Shown: positions 43,297-52,925, counted from the first letter of the stretch. The stretch: DNA of 64,000 bases from Shimia sp. (GCF_022448905.1 NZ_JAKVCW010000015.1:1-64000); one strand, 5' to 3'. Notes: generated by a model from the sequence alone, not told the origin. Made by a program: numbers and translations.

Positions 43297-44673
43297 ATGA
43301 AACTGACCAGAGTTATTGCGATCGGCGTGATCGCAAGTTCCTTGGGCATTGGTGCGGTCACCGCGCAGTCCATTAGTTCAAACGAAATCCCGGCGGAATT
43401 CCCGCCGAACGATTTCAAGGGTAAGCAGTTTGTTGACAGCCGTGGATGTGTCTACATCCGCGCCGGTGTTGATGGGGCCACAACTTGGGTGCCGCGGGTG
43501 ACGCGGGAACGCAAGGTGATTTGTGGCTTCAAACCCACCTTCTCCAAAGCCCAGACCACCACCAGCGCCGCGGCAAAGCTCGACAAAAATGTTGTTCAGA
43601 TTCAGCCGGCAGCACCGGAGTCCGGTGCACCTGCTGTGGCTGCGGCGCCAAAAGCAGTTGCGTCTGCGGCAGCGACGACAACAACGGCACGCACCACCGG
43701 CAGCGCTGCAACCAGCACGGCAAAAACCACTACTCGCACAGTGAAGGTGCCAAAGCAGGCCAAAGGTGCGCCGCTTTACACCACACCAACCGCGGCCCGT
43801 CCGACCACTACAACAACCAAGAAAACCACCACACGTACGGTTGCCCCGGCAGCCACCGCAGCGGCACCAACGGTGATCCAGCCTGCGCCAGTGGCCCCCA
43901 AAACCACGACAACAACCGTGCGCCGGACCTCCAATCAAGCCCCGCGCGCGGCTGGTGTCGTGTCGCCGTGTCGCGAAGGGGTGACATCCTGGAGAGGCTC
44001 TGCCGTTCGGTGCGGACCTCAAGCCCAGTCTCCGGTGACGCCCGGGCGTGGGGGGGCAACAGCGCAACCACCGCAGATGCGCTTTGATCAGAACAGTTCG
44101 CTGCGTCGTCCGCCGGTTGGCACCGTTGTGCGCGTCGGCGAAGTTGCGCCGGATGTGCGGGTTGTGCCGCGCCACGTGTATGAAGCCAACAAACACACAC
44201 AGGTAGTGTCGGTGGTGCCTGAAGGCTATCGTCGTGCGTTTGATGATGGCCGCTTGAATGAACGTCGGGCTGAAATGACACTCGCAGGTGAGGCTCAGAT
44301 GGCGCAGGTGTGGACACAGACTGTGCCGTATCAATTAGTCGATACTTCCAATGCGGAAGCTGTGTCGCGGGCGGCAACGCCAAATACCGCTGCTACAAAC
44401 GTGTCCACCAAATCGCAGCCTGCCACCAAGTCTTTGCGGCTGGCAGGCACGCCATATGTGCAGGTTGGTACGTATAACGATCAGGCCAGTGCCCAGGCTG
44501 CGGCCAAACAGGTGAAACGTCTTGGGCTGCCGGTGCGGATCGGCAAATACCAGCGACATGGTGCGACCCAGCGTATGGTGCTGGCAGGTCCGTTTGCCAG
44601 CGCAGACAGTGCCAATGCAGCGCTGAGCAAGACCCAGAGCGCCGGATTTGGCGGCGCTTTTGTGCGTCAGTAA
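43297..44673 (+). CDS. exported SPOR-domain protein
   Basis: A 458-residue protein with a Sec signal peptide (about 1-23, ending VTAQS). Next come an N-terminal conserved domain (PPNDFKGKQFVDSRGCVYIRAGVDG, VPRVTRERKVICGFKP) and a long Thr/Ala/Pro/Lys-rich disordered linker (about 85-210). A middle segment (VVSPCREGVTSWRGSAVRCG and VPRHVYEANKHTQ) follows, and a C-terminal SPOR domain (about 383-458, YVQVGTYNDQASAQAAAKQV). SPOR domains bind septal peptidoglycan lacking stem peptides, so a role at the division site is likely. It follows upp by 77 bases and probably has its own promoter. Confidence 0.9.
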   Translation: MKLTRVIAIGVIASSLGIGAVTAQSISSNEIPAEFPPNDFKGKQFVDSRGCVYIRAGVDGATTWVPRVTRERKVICGFKPTFSKAQTTTSAAAKLDKNVVQIQPAAPESGAPAVAAAPKAVASAAATTTTARTTGSAATSTAKTTTRTVKVPKQAKGAPLYTTPTAARPTTTTTKKTTTRTVAPAATAAAPTVIQPAPVAPKTTTTTVRRTSNQAPRAAGVVSPCREGVTSWRGSAVRCGPQAQSPVTPGRGGATAQPPQMRFDQNSSLRRPPVGTVVRVGEVAPDVRVVPRHVYEANKHTQVVSVVPEGYRRAFDDGRLNERRAEMTLAGEAQMAQVWTQTVPYQLVDTSNAEAVSRAATPNTAATNVSTKSQPATKSLRLAGTPYVQVGTYNDQASAQAAAKQVKRLGLPVRIGKYQRHGATQRMVLAGPFASADSANAALSKTQSAGFGGAFVRQ

Positions 44674-44697
44674 TGCAGCTGAGGTCTGCGGTGGCGT

Positions 44698-45708
44698 TTA
44701 GCTGCCGCAGATGCCTTGAAGAGCCACCCAGTAACGGTCAATCAGGATCGGTTCTGGCAATTCTTCGGTGAAAGGGGCGGCCTCGATCAAGGCCAGTGTG
44801 CTTTCCCCTGATGGGTCCCTCGCCAGCGCGTAAGGCTGTAGTCGGACCCGCTTTTGCTCAAATGCCTGGATCAACGTGTCATCTGCGGCCGCCGCAGGCG
44901 GGCTGCTGATCATCAGTTCGATATGCTGAAGCAGCAGATCTTCCGGCAGCGCGCCGGTGGTCAGCAGGCGCAGGCTGGCGCGAATGCCGCCGGTTTCTAA
45001 CACGCCACGCAGGGGATCGGGTGAGGCAGCCTGTGCAGCCACGATGTAACCCGCGGCCACATCCGGCTCTTCGTGATCCTCGATGGTGTCGCGCCCCAAC
45101 AGCACAACATTGCCGGGTAGAGCGATGGCTTCACGCAGTGCACTGGGCAATACAGAAATTGACCGCACTTGCAGGCGCTTTTGCAAGGCGTCCACGGCCG
45201 GAATGGCCAGAGGAGCGGTGCACGGTTGACCTGTTAGCCGGGTGGCGAGCTGTTGCATGTCCTGACCAATGGTCTGGCGGGCCACATTGGGCACCACGCG
45301 TAGGGTGTGGTTTGCCAAGGCGTCGGGCAGCCAGAATACGGCCAGCCCCGCCAAAGCAGTTGCGGTCAGGGCCAAGACTGTTTTTCGCAAACGGCCAGAG
45401 GCGCGTTTTGGCCGGGCGACCGCTTTGCGCAGTTTTTCGATGGCGTCCACCAGATCATCGTGGGACGGATCGATTTCCAGCGTCTCATCAGAGTCGCCGT
45501 CCGGAAAAAACGCCGCTGGGGTTTGACCCGGATTGAGGCGGCGTACGGCCGGCAAGGACCAGTGGGTGAGTGCGCGGTCCTGGCTGTCTTTGATCACCAA
45601 GGAAGCCTCGCCCAGAGACACAATCACTTCACGCCGTTGCACGTCCGGCGTTTCTCGCCACAACGCGGTGCCTTCCAAGCGTTGGAATTTGTCTAGTGCA
45701 GTGCTCAT
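44698..45708 (-). CDS. hypothetical bitopic membrane protein
   Basis: A 336-residue protein. The cytosolic N-terminal ~100 residues (LEGTALWRETPDVQRREVIVSLGEASLVIKD) look like a small beta domain. One transmembrane helix follows at about 107-127 (VLALTATALAGLAVFWLP), and then a periplasmic region of about 205 residues with two cysteines (GQPCTAPL, LQGICGS) that could form a disulfide. No known family is recognised. ATG 45708 begins the natural sequence; a TTG at 45735 is possible. Convergent with the SPOR gene and divergent from no other gene. Confidence 0.7.
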   Translation of the reverse strand: MSTALDKFQRLEGTALWRETPDVQRREVIVSLGEASLVIKDSQDRALTHWSLPAVRRLNPGQTPAAFFPDGDSDETLEIDPSHDDLVDAIEKLRKAVARPKRASGRLRKTVLALTATALAGLAVFWLPDALANHTLRVVPNVARQTIGQDMQQLATRLTGQPCTAPLAIPAVDALQKRLQVRSISVLPSALREAIALPGNVVLLGRDTIEDHEEPDVAAGYIVAAQAASPDPLRGVLETGGIRASLRLLTTGALPEDLLLQHIELMISSPPAAAADDTLIQAFEQKRVRLQPYALARDPSGESTLALIEAAPFTEELPEPILIDRYWVALQGICGS

Positions 45709-45786
45709 TGGTGGGTGCTCAGCCTCATTTTGCAAGAAACCCTAGCAGGGGGCAAACGGAGGAGCAATCACATGGCGGTCACGAAA

Positions 45787-45812
45787 AAGGCCCGGAGCGA
45801 TGTCCGAGCCTT
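45787..45812 (-). terminator. terminator of the transaldolase-like gene
   Basis: On the minus strand a 10-bp stem with one mismatch (AAGGCTCGGA / TCCGGGCCTT) is followed by TTTCGTG, 24 bases after the stop. Confidence 0.8.
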
Positions 45813-45835
45813 GTTCGATACGTGTCTTGCAACCG

Positions 45836-46489
45836 TTACAGGATTTTGATGCCTGCCGATTTGATGTCCGCTAGGAAAGCGTCGAGACCCTTGTCGGTCA
45901 GCGGGTGGTTGATCATGGATTTGATCACGCCGGGAGGGGCGGTCATCACGTCGGCACCAACCAGCGCACATTGGGTGGCGTGGTTCACGGTGCGCACGGA
46001 GGCGGCAAGGATTTCAGTTTCGAAACCGTAGTTGTCATAGATCTGACGAATGTCGGCGATCAGGTCCATGCCATCCATGTTGATGTCATCCAAGCGGCCG
46101 ATGAAAGGAGAGATGAAGGTTGCGCCCGCTTTCGCCGCCAGGAGCGCCTGGTTGGCGGAGAAGCACAGGGTGACGTTGACTTTGTGGCCATCGTCGGTGA
46201 GTGCTTTACAAGCTTTCAGGCCGTCCCAAGTCAGAGGTACTTTTACCGCGATGTTGTCGGCGATCTGCACCAGCTTGCGGCCTTCGGCGATCATTTCGTC
46301 AGCGTCTGTGGCGGTCACTTCGGCGGAAACCGGACCGTCAACCAGGTCACAGATTTCTTTGGTGACCTCGAGAATGTCACGGCCGGATTTTTTGATCAGG
46401 GATGGGTTGGTGGTTACGCCGTCAACCATGCCGGTTGCGTTCAGCTCGGCAATGGCTTTGATGTCGGCGGTGTCTACGAAGAATTTCAT
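45836..46489 (-). CDS. fsa: transaldolase / fructose-6-phosphate aldolase, TalC type
   Basis: A 217-residue class I aldolase of the short transaldolase family. The start [29 protein letters not shown], the Schiff-base lysine in [42 protein letters not shown] and [27 protein letters not shown] are all family signatures. Whether it acts as transaldolase or as fructose-6-phosphate aldolase cannot be settled from these motifs. GAGAGGAACTGAC precedes the ATG at 46489. It is divergent from priA. Confidence 0.92.
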   Translation of the reverse strand: MKFFVDTADIKAIAELNATGMVDGVTTNPSLIKKSGRDILEVTKEICDLVDGPVSAEVTATDADEMIAEGRKLVQIADNIAVKVPLTWDGLKACKALTDDGHKVNVTLCFSANQALLAAKAGATFISPFIGRLDDINMDGMDLIADIRQIYDNYGFETEILAASVRTVNHATQCALVGADVMTAPPGVIKSMINHPLTDKGLDAFLADIKSAGIKIL

Positions 46490-46668
46490 GTCAGTTCCTC
46501 TCCTGTGCGTGCAGGTTTGAAAGGGCGGCGCTTGCAACTGCGGGATTGCGCTGCGGCTGACTTGGCTTTACCCGATAGAGAGCCCCGCTGGAAGTGGGAA
46601 TGCGCCCCACGGCAGTATTTTCCGTTAGCGATAACGATTTTGGCGGGCCAAGACGGTGTGAGGGACAG

Positions 46669-48864
46669 TTGAGCGAGACAGACTTCTTTCCTGAAGGGGC
46701 GTTGATAGCGGTGCTGACCACGCAACCGCTGGACCGGATGTTGGACTACAAAGCGCCGGAAGGTGGGGTTTTTCTGGGCGCTTTTGTTGAGGTGCCATTG
46801 GGACCGCGCCGGGTGCTTGGCGTTGTCTGGGGGCCAGGCAAGGGTGACTACGACATCAACAAAATCCGCCCTGCCAACCGCGCCTTGGATGTGGCACCGA
46901 TGGGGGCGGACATGCGTGGGTTTTTGCAGCGCGCAGCGGATTATACGCTCACGCCGATGAATGCGATGCTCCGGCTGGCGACCCGTGCACCCGGCTTGTC
47001 GGACCCGCCCTCGATGCGCAAGATCTACCGGCGCGGGGAAGGCGAGCCGGATCGGCAAACCGATGCTCGCCGCCGCGTGCTGGAGACCTTATCTGAGTAC
47101 GGCAATCTCGCCTTTACCATGGGGGAACTCTCGGAGATGGCGGGGGTGACCAATTCCGTCATCAAGGGCTTGGTCAAGCAGGGCGTTGTGCGCGAGGAAG
47201 CTGCGCCACGGGACACGCCGTTTCCGCGTCTGGACCCGGACTACGGCGGCAAGGAGCTGTCTGAAGATCAGGAGGCGGGCGCGGCGGAGTTGCGCGCGGG
47301 AGTTCAGAGCGGGACCTATGGCACAACCTTACTGCGTGGCGTGACCGGTTCGGGCAAAACGGAAGTGTATCTGGAGGCGGTGGCCGAGTGTTTACGCAAG
47401 GGGAGACAGGCGCTGGTTCTATTGCCGGAGATTGCCCTGACAGCGGAGTTTCTAACGCGTGTGGAGGCGCGGTTTGGCGCGAAACCTGCGGAGTGGCACT
47501 CGGGCGTGACCATGACCGAGCGCCGCCGGACTTGGAAAATGGTAGGTGAAGGCGGTGCCCAGATGGTGATCGGGGCGCGGTCGGCGTTGTTTTTGCCGTA
47601 TCGCGACTTGGGTCTGATCATTGTCGATGAAGAACACGACACGTCTTACAAGCAGGAAGACGGCGTGTTGTATAACGCGCGGGACATGGCGGTGCTGCGG
47701 GCGGCGCTTTGCGAGGCGCAGGTGATTTTGGCCTCGGCCACGCCCAGCCTTGAAAGCTGGGCCAATGCCGAAGCGGGCAAATACAAAAAACTGGAGCTGA
47801 CCAGCCGCTATGGCGCGTCCGTGCTGCCGGAGATGCGCGCGATCGACATGCGGGCCGAGAAATTGCCCGCCAGTCGTTGGATTTCGCCCAGTCTAAAGGC
47901 GGCGGTGGACGCGCGGATTGCCAAGGGGGAGCAGGCGCTGCTATTCATCAATCGGCGGGGCTATGCGCCGGTCACGATTTGTCGTGCCTGTGGGCATCAG
48001 ATTGGCTGTGACAATTGCGATGCGCGGATGGTGGAGCACCGGTTCCTCAAGCGCCTGCTGTGCCACCAATGTGGTGAGACCAAGCCGATGCCGGAGGCTT
48101 GTCCGTCTTGTGAGGTCGAGGGAAAGCTTGCGCCAGTTGGGCCAGGCGTGGAACGTCTCGCGGAGGAGGCGCAGGAGCTGTGGCCGGACGCCCGGCAGGC
48201 TGTGTTGAGTTCGGACCTGTTTGGATCAGCGCGTGCGCTGAAGGAGAGCATCCGGACAATTGCTGATGGTGGAGCCGACATTATCATCGGGACACAGTTG
48301 GTAGCGAAAGGGCATAACTTTCCACTGCTGACGTTGGTCGGTGTGATTGATGCGGATCTCGGGTTGCAGGGCTCCGATTTGAGGGCTGCAGAACGAACGT
48401 TTCAATTGATGCGACAGGTCGCCGGGCGTGCCGGGCGATCCGAGCGGGCGGGCTTGGCGTTGCTGCAGACGTTTCAGCCGGAGCATCCGGTGATCCGTGC
48501 CATTTTGACCGGCGACGAGACCGGGTTCTGGCGGGCCGAAGCTGATGAGCGTCGTCACGCAGTGGTGCCGCCGTTTGGGCGCATGGCGGGGATTATCCTG
48601 TCTGGCAGCGATGTGGCGCAGGTGTTTGATCTGGGCAATGCGCTGGCGAGAAACGCTGGCATGCTGCGCGCCATTGGGGCAGAGGTCTATGGTCCGGCCC
48701 CTGCACCGATAGCGCGTGTGCGCGGGCGGCATCGCGTGCGGCTCTTGGTGAAAGCAGACAAATCCGCGCCGTTGCAGAGCGCTTTGGCGCAATGGGTGGG
48801 GCAATTCCGGCTGAAGGGCGATCTGCGTCTCGCGGTGGATATCGATCCACAGAGTTTTTACTGA
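46669..48864 (+). CDS. priA: primosomal replication restart helicase PriA
   Basis: A 731-residue 3'-5' helicase that reloads the replisome at stalled forks. It begins with the DNA-binding domain (PEGALIAVLTTQPLDRMLDYKAPE). Walker A is GVTGSGKTEVYLEAV, followed by DEEHDTSYKQEDG and ATPSLESWANAE. The zinc region has paired cysteines (CRACGHQIGCDNC, LCHQCGETKPMPEACPSC) and the motif VAGRAGRSERAGLALLQT is conserved. The start is TTG at 46669 with GGGA five bases upstream, giving the roseobacter length; an ATG at 46594 would add 25 unlike residues. Confidence 0.94.
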   Translation: MSETDFFPEGALIAVLTTQPLDRMLDYKAPEGGVFLGAFVEVPLGPRRVLGVVWGPGKGDYDINKIRPANRALDVAPMGADMRGFLQRAADYTLTPMNAMLRLATRAPGLSDPPSMRKIYRRGEGEPDRQTDARRRVLETLSEYGNLAFTMGELSEMAGVTNSVIKGLVKQGVVREEAAPRDTPFPRLDPDYGGKELSEDQEAGAAELRAGVQSGTYGTTLLRGVTGSGKTEVYLEAVAECLRKGRQALVLLPEIALTAEFLTRVEARFGAKPAEWHSGVTMTERRRTWKMVGEGGAQMVIGARSALFLPYRDLGLIIVDEEHDTSYKQEDGVLYNARDMAVLRAALCEAQVILASATPSLESWANAEAGKYKKLELTSRYGASVLPEMRAIDMRAEKLPASRWISPSLKAAVDARIAKGEQALLFINRRGYAPVTICRACGHQIGCDNCDARMVEHRFLKRLLCHQCGETKPMPEACPSCEVEGKLAPVGPGVERLAEEAQELWPDARQAVLSSDLFGSARALKESIRTIADGGADIIIGTQLVAKGHNFPLLTLVGVIDADLGLQGSDLRAAERTFQLMRQVAGRAGRSERAGLALLQTFQPEHPVIRAILTGDETGFWRAEADERRHAVVPPFGRMAGIILSGSDVAQVFDLGNALARNAGMLRAIGAEVYGPAPAPIARVRGRHRVRLLVKADKSAPLQSALAQWVGQFRLKGDLRLAVDIDPQSFY

Positions 48865-48951
48865 CCTCAAACTTAGAAGGTGCGGAAGTGCAGGCTGATC
48901 TGTGCGTCTTTTGATCTCGCCTTTTTGCCGCGATCGGCGTACTTGCTGCAC

Positions 48952-50184
48952 ATGTTTAGAAAAATCTCTATTGATGACGCACATCTGTTGCCGTGGTGGC
49001 GTCGCCCGATCACCTTGCTGTTCCTCATGGCGCTGGCCATGCCGATTGCCTTCAACACCTGGAGCGCGCTGCTCAACAACTTTGTGATTGAGCTGGCGGA
49101 TTTTGACGGGTCAGACATTGGGCTCCTGCACACCGTGCGCGAAATCCCCGGATTTCTGGCAATTGGCGTGATCTTCTTGCTGCTGTTCATTCGGGAACAA
49201 GTGCTCGGGCTGTTGTCCTTGGCGCTGCTTGGCGTTGCGACAGCGGTCACGGCCTATTTTCCGACCATGGGCGGGATTTTGATGATCACCCTGCTGAGTT
49301 CGATTGGCTTTCACTACTATGAAACCGTGAACCAATCGCTTCAGCTGCAATGGCTCGACAAGAAACGTGCCCCAAAGGTTCTGGGTTGGCTTGTCGCGGC
49401 AGGGTCAGCGGCGACTTTGCTGGCGTATGGCATCATCGTGTTGGGCTGGAAGCGGTACAATTGGGATTATGACGTGGTCTACCTCGCGGGGGGCGGTATC
49501 ACGGCGCTGATCGCGCTCTACTGTTTTGTGGCGTTTCCGCAGTTTGAAGGCCGCACGCCGCAAGCGCGCAAGATGGTGCTGAAGAAACGCTATTGGCTGT
49601 ATTATGCGATGCAGTTTATGGCGGGTGCCCGCAGGCAAATTTTTGTGGTCTTTGCAGGATTCATGATGGTGGAGCGCTTTGGCTTTGACGTGCATGAGAT
49701 CACCGCGCTGTATTTGATCAACCTTATCGCCAATATGCTGTTTGCGCCTTTGATCGGCGGCGCTGTGTCGAAGTTTGGCGAGCGGCGCACGTTGATCTTT
49801 GAGTATGCGGGCCTTGTGATTGTCTTCCTGGCATATGGCGGCATCTATTTCTTCGGCTGGGGCATTGCCTTGGCGGCAACACTCTATGTTGTTGATCACC
49901 TGCTGTTTTCGCTGGCATTGGCATTGAAGACCTATTTCCAGAAAATCGCGGACCCGGAAGATATGGCGCCGACTGCGGCTGTGGCCTTTACAATCAACCA
50001 TATCGCGGCGGTGTTCCTGCCGGTTCTGCTGGGCCTGCTGTGGTTGGCATCCCCTGGGGCTGTGTTTGTGCTCGCGGCCTCCATGGCGTCGGTGTCGTTG
50101 GGTTTGGCTTTCCTGATCCCGCGCCATCCGGAAAAGGGCAATGAAACCCGACTGACGCGGCCTCTGGCTGCTGCTGCGGAGTAG
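48952..50184 (+). CDS. MFS transporter
   Basis: A 410-residue polytopic protein with about twelve helices, fitting the major facilitator superfamily. Segments such as DIGLLHTVREIPGFLAIG (helix 2 region), VLGWLVAAGSAATLLAYG and a central cytosolic loop (FPQFEGRTPQARKMVLKKRYWLYY) support two six-helix halves. The N-terminus MFRKISIDDAHLLPWW begins at ATG 48952; the longer frame with GTG at 48880 has an unlikely Cys-rich extension. The Shine-Dalgarno is weak. The substrate is unknown. Confidence 0.85.
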   Translation: MFRKISIDDAHLLPWWRRPITLLFLMALAMPIAFNTWSALLNNFVIELADFDGSDIGLLHTVREIPGFLAIGVIFLLLFIREQVLGLLSLALLGVATAVTAYFPTMGGILMITLLSSIGFHYYETVNQSLQLQWLDKKRAPKVLGWLVAAGSAATLLAYGIIVLGWKRYNWDYDVVYLAGGGITALIALYCFVAFPQFEGRTPQARKMVLKKRYWLYYAMQFMAGARRQIFVVFAGFMMVERFGFDVHEITALYLINLIANMLFAPLIGGAVSKFGERRTLIFEYAGLVIVFLAYGGIYFFGWGIALAATLYVVDHLLFSLALALKTYFQKIADPEDMAPTAAVAFTINHIAAVFLPVLLGLLWLASPGAVFVLAASMASVSLGLAFLIPRHPEKGNETRLTRPLAAAAE

Positions 50185-50255
50185 TTTGTGCTTGCGCAGG
50201 CTTGACGGGGCCGAGGGGAGACCCTAGGCCCTGCGCAACCTGATAGGAGAGCAAC

Positions 50256-51128
50256 ATGCCGACATTCACCGCACTGACCACATTGATGGGCAAAGAGCAG
50301 GCCGAAGCGCTGGGCGCGGCGATGGAGCGGCTGGTGCCGGAACCAACGGGGGTTGGGGTGTTCGAGGTCGAAGACGGGTCTGGCCTCTGGGAAATTGGCG
50401 GCTACTTTGTTGAAGCGCCAGATGAGGCGGGGTTGGCCGTTTTGGCGGCAGCGTTCAGCGCGAAGCCTTTTGTGGTGTCCGAGCTGCCGGAAACCGATTG
50501 GGTGGCCCATGTGAAGCGTGAGCTGGCGCCGGTTGAGGCCGGGCGGTTCTTTGTCTACGGCAGCCACGACGCGGATAAAATTCCGGAAGGTGCCGAGCCG
50601 CTGTTGATCGAAGCCGCGATGGCCTTTGGCACCGGGCACCATGGCACCACTTTGGGCTGCCTGAAAGCGCTGGACCGCGTGGCCAATGAAGGCTTTGTGG
50701 GGCAGAACGTGGCGGACATCGGCTGCGGTACGGCGGTGCTGGGCATGGGGGCGGCGCGGATTTGGCCAAATCCGGTGTTGGCGAGCGATATTGACGAGGT
50801 GGCCGTGGATGTGGCCAAGGCCAACGTCACGGCAAACGATCTGGATGGGAAGGTCATCTGTCTGGAGGCGGCTGGTTTTGGGCATCCTGACTTGGCGGCC
50901 AAGGCGCCTTATGATCTGGTGTTTGCCAACATCCTGAAGGCTCCACTGGTGGATCTGGCACCGGATATGGGCGCCAATATTGCCGCGAACGGCCACGCGA
51001 TCCTTTCCGGCATCCTGAACGAGCAGGCGGACGAGGTGGTCGAGGCTTATGATGCGGCAGGCTTTGATGTGCACACCCGCGAAGAGATTGGCGAGTGGAC
51101 CACGCTGACGCTGACACGCCGCGCCTGA
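50256..51128 (+). CDS. prmA: ribosomal protein L11 methyltransferase
   Basis: A 290-residue SAM-dependent enzyme that trimethylates ribosomal protein L11. The N-terminal domain (about 1-90) binds L11; the catalytic core has AFGTGHHGTTLGCLKAL, the SAM motif VADIGCGTAVLGMGAARIWP and VFANILKAPLVDLAPDM (the NILA-like motif). GGAGAGCAAC precedes the ATG. It follows the MFS gene by 71 bases and ends 30 bases before a terminator. Confidence 0.93.
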   Translation: MPTFTALTTLMGKEQAEALGAAMERLVPEPTGVGVFEVEDGSGLWEIGGYFVEAPDEAGLAVLAAAFSAKPFVVSELPETDWVAHVKRELAPVEAGRFFVYGSHDADKIPEGAEPLLIEAAMAFGTGHHGTTLGCLKALDRVANEGFVGQNVADIGCGTAVLGMGAARIWPNPVLASDIDEVAVDVAKANVTANDLDGKVICLEAAGFGHPDLAAKAPYDLVFANILKAPLVDLAPDMGANIAANGHAILSGILNEQADEVVEAYDAAGFDVHTREEIGEWTTLTLTRRA

Positions 51129-51158
51129 CGCGGGCAACTCTGCACACAGAATCAAGAC

Positions 51159-51184
51159 ACGGGCGGCTGCCATCAGTCGCCCGT
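51159..51184 (+). terminator. terminator of prmA
   Basis: ACGGGCG and CGCCCGT pair across a 12-base loop and are followed by eight T, 30 bases after the prmA stop. Confidence 0.9.
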
Positions 51185-51393
51185 TTTTTTTGTGCGCATA
51201 GTCGTATTTGTTTCTTCTTTTTGCACAGTCCCTGGTGTAGTCTAGGGTTGTTTCCACTTTTCCTGCGGAAGTGCATAATTGAGGTCAGATTTGACGATAA
51301 TTTGCCTCATTTTCGGCTTTGTGCCTTAATTTCGCCACATTTCGAGACCAGATTTGGCCATGTTTGGTGGGGGCCAAACCTGAGTTAGTTGCC

Positions 51394-51741
51394 ATGAGTG
51401 AATCTTACGCAGAATTTCATGATCGCCTTGCACGGATCTATCGCAAGCAGGCGAAGACCGGTCGTGTGGGCCGTGAATCTGTTGTGATCAATCGCAACGG
51501 TTACATGATTGTCAAAGGCGCGGGCCGCCGCCGGGGTATCCCTTGGGCAGGCCTGTTCACCGTGGTTGTGTCTTTCTTCATGATCAAAGGCATCATGATG
51601 TCTCAGTTTGGCCCTGACTTCTATTCGCAGGACGTTGCGCGGTTGAGCGGTGGTACGCCGGTGGAAAAGGCTGCGGCCTGGACTATGGCCCCCGATCCCG
51701 TGTCGCGCTGGATTGCGACGCAAATCAACACCAAGCTCTAA
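51394..51741 (+). CDS. small membrane protein, hypothetical
   Basis: A 115-residue protein with a basic N-terminal region (MSESYAEFHDRLARIYRKQAK, then RVGRESVVINRNGYMIVKGAGRRRG). One transmembrane helix lies at about 52-70 (IPWAGLFTVVVSFFMIKGIMM), followed by a short periplasmic tail. No family is assigned. The ATG at 51394 has no Shine-Dalgarno, so translation may be from a leaderless or unusual start; the GTG/ATG alternatives further upstream give unlikely sequence. A strong terminator follows. Confidence 0.65.
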   Translation: MSESYAEFHDRLARIYRKQAKTGRVGRESVVINRNGYMIVKGAGRRRGIPWAGLFTVVVSFFMIKGIMMSQFGPDFYSQDVARLSGGTPVEKAAAWTMAPDPVSRWIATQINTKL

Positions 51742-51778
51742 AACTCCAAAGTTTCCGTGGATCCCTCCAAGATCCCAC

Positions 51779-51808
51779 ACGGCCCCGGGTCTCTCTCCCC
51801 GGGGCCGT
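51779..51808 (+). terminator. strong rho-independent terminator
   Basis: An 11-bp G/C stem (ACGGCCCCGGG / CCCGGGGCCGT) with an 8-base loop runs into TTCTTTTTTT, 37 bases after the small membrane gene. Confidence 0.93.
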
Positions 51809-51832
51809 TTCTTTTTTTGACGCGTAAAACAA

Positions 51833-51860
51833 AACCGCCGCCTCGAAGGAGGCGACGGTT
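51833..51860 (-). terminator. terminator of the DUF1127 gene
   Basis: On the minus strand AACCGTCGCCTC and GAGGCGGCGGTT pair with one G-U over a CTTC loop, then TTGTTTT. It lies 40 bases after the DUF1127 stop. Confidence 0.88.
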
Positions 51861-51900
51861 TGCGGTCCCACGGAACAAAGCTGCCGTGAGTGGTGGGTGC

Positions 51901-52089
51901 TTAGCGGATCGCGTAAATGTCGGAGCGGGACAGACCAATGTCGTCCAGCTCGCGGTCGCTGAGCATTGCCAGAGCATTGCGTGTGCGGCGCTTTTCATTC
52001 CAATCGACGAAGCGGGCAACAAGCGCGAAGAGGGGCTGACCGATACGGCCAGCAGAACCAGAGGTCGACGTATGTTCGAAGGCGGCCAT
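51901..52089 (-). CDS. DUF1127 small protein
   Basis: A 62-residue protein whose C-terminal half is the DUF1127 motif (RRTRNALAMLSDRELDDIGLSRSDIYAIR). Arginine-rich DUF1127 proteins bind RNA and affect phosphate and sRNA pathways in alphaproteobacteria; the precise role here is unknown. AAAGGATTTCTGAT precedes the ATG. It has its own terminator and is thus a single-gene transcript. Confidence 0.9.
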   Translation of the reverse strand: MAAFEHTSTSGSAGRIGQPLFALVARFVDWNEKRRTRNALAMLSDRELDDIGLSRSDIYAIR

Positions 52090-52418
52090 ATCAGAAATCC
52101 TTTCTTTCAGTTGCTATGGACTGTGTTTTCGATTGGCCGCACATAGGGCTCAAAATGCACCCCAGCAAGCGTCAAAACGGCATAGGTGGCATGCGGTTAT
52201 TGCATAGGTCGAAAATTGCGGAAACACCTTATTAATAAGGTCGTTTTTGGTGTCGTGAAGGGTCGCATTTAGACCATTTGGGGCAGGCATTAGGCGGGTC
52301 GCCAAATCGTCGCACCTGCAAAAACTTTTGTCGCAATTTGCTTCAGGCTTGGCGTTTGTTCTCGTTTCGTGCTACTTCACGGAGAATAACAAGAAAACAG
52401 AGCACAATGGGGCACAAC
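52090..52418. promoter_or_regulatory. divergent space between the DUF1127 gene and ruvC
   Basis: This 329-bp stretch has no convincing gene. It contains the 16-base perfect palindrome ACCTTATTAATAAGGT (52226-52241) followed by CGTTTTTGG. It also has a promoter candidate for ruvC, TTGGCG (52349-52354), 17 bases, CTACTT (52372-52377). A long + strand frame starting at 52278 only extends ruvC upstream. Confidence 0.5.
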
Positions 52419-52925
52419 ATGCGCGTATTGGGAATCGATCCAGGCTTGCGAAACATGGGCTGGGGCGTGATCGACGCAGACGGCAGTAAGATGAGCCATG
52501 TGGCCAACGGGATTTGTCATTCGGTTGGGCAGGATTTGGCGGCACGACTGTTGTCTCTGCATGAGCAGCTAACGGATGTTGTCGCGCGCTTCTTGCCGGA
52601 CCATGCGGCGATCGAGCAGACCTTTGTGAACAAAGACGGTGCAGGCACGCTCAAGCTGGGCCAAGCGCGTGGGATTGCCTTGTTGGTGCCGGCGCAGGCG
52701 GGGCTGCATATTGGTGAGTATGCGCCTAACAAGGTGAAGAAGACGGTAGTGGGTGTGGGGCACGCGGAGAAGCATCAGGTGGAACATATGGTGAAGTTGC
52801 AGCTTCCTGGGGTGAAGATCGCCGGGGCGGATGCGGCGGATGCGTTGGCGATTGCGATGTGCCACGCGCATTACGCTCGGGCAGGGGCTGGTTATGCGGA
52901 AGCATTGAAGAGGGCGCAGGCATGA
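52419..52925 (+). CDS. ruvC: Holliday junction resolvase RuvC
   Basis: A 168-residue nuclease that cuts four-way junctions as a dimer. The catalytic acidic residues are seen in [19 protein letters not shown] (D7), [23 protein letters not shown] (E) and [14 protein letters not shown] (two D). The start at 52419 places [10 protein letters not shown] at the N-terminus as in the family; ATG 52407 would add MGHN. It overlaps ruvA by ATGA. Confidence 0.96.
   Translation: MRVLGIDPGLRNMGWGVIDADGSKMSHVANGICHSVGQDLAARLLSLHEQLTDVVARFLPDHAAIEQTFVNKDGAGTLKLGQARGIALLVPAQAGLHIGEYAPNKVKKTVVGVGHAEKHQVEHMVKLQLPGVKIAGADAADALAIAMCHAHYARAGAGYAEALKRAQA

Noticed and set aside
49932..51257. 441-codon minus-strand frame opposite the MFS and prmA genes
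   Set aside because: Spans two real genes in antisense and lacks any recognisable domain.
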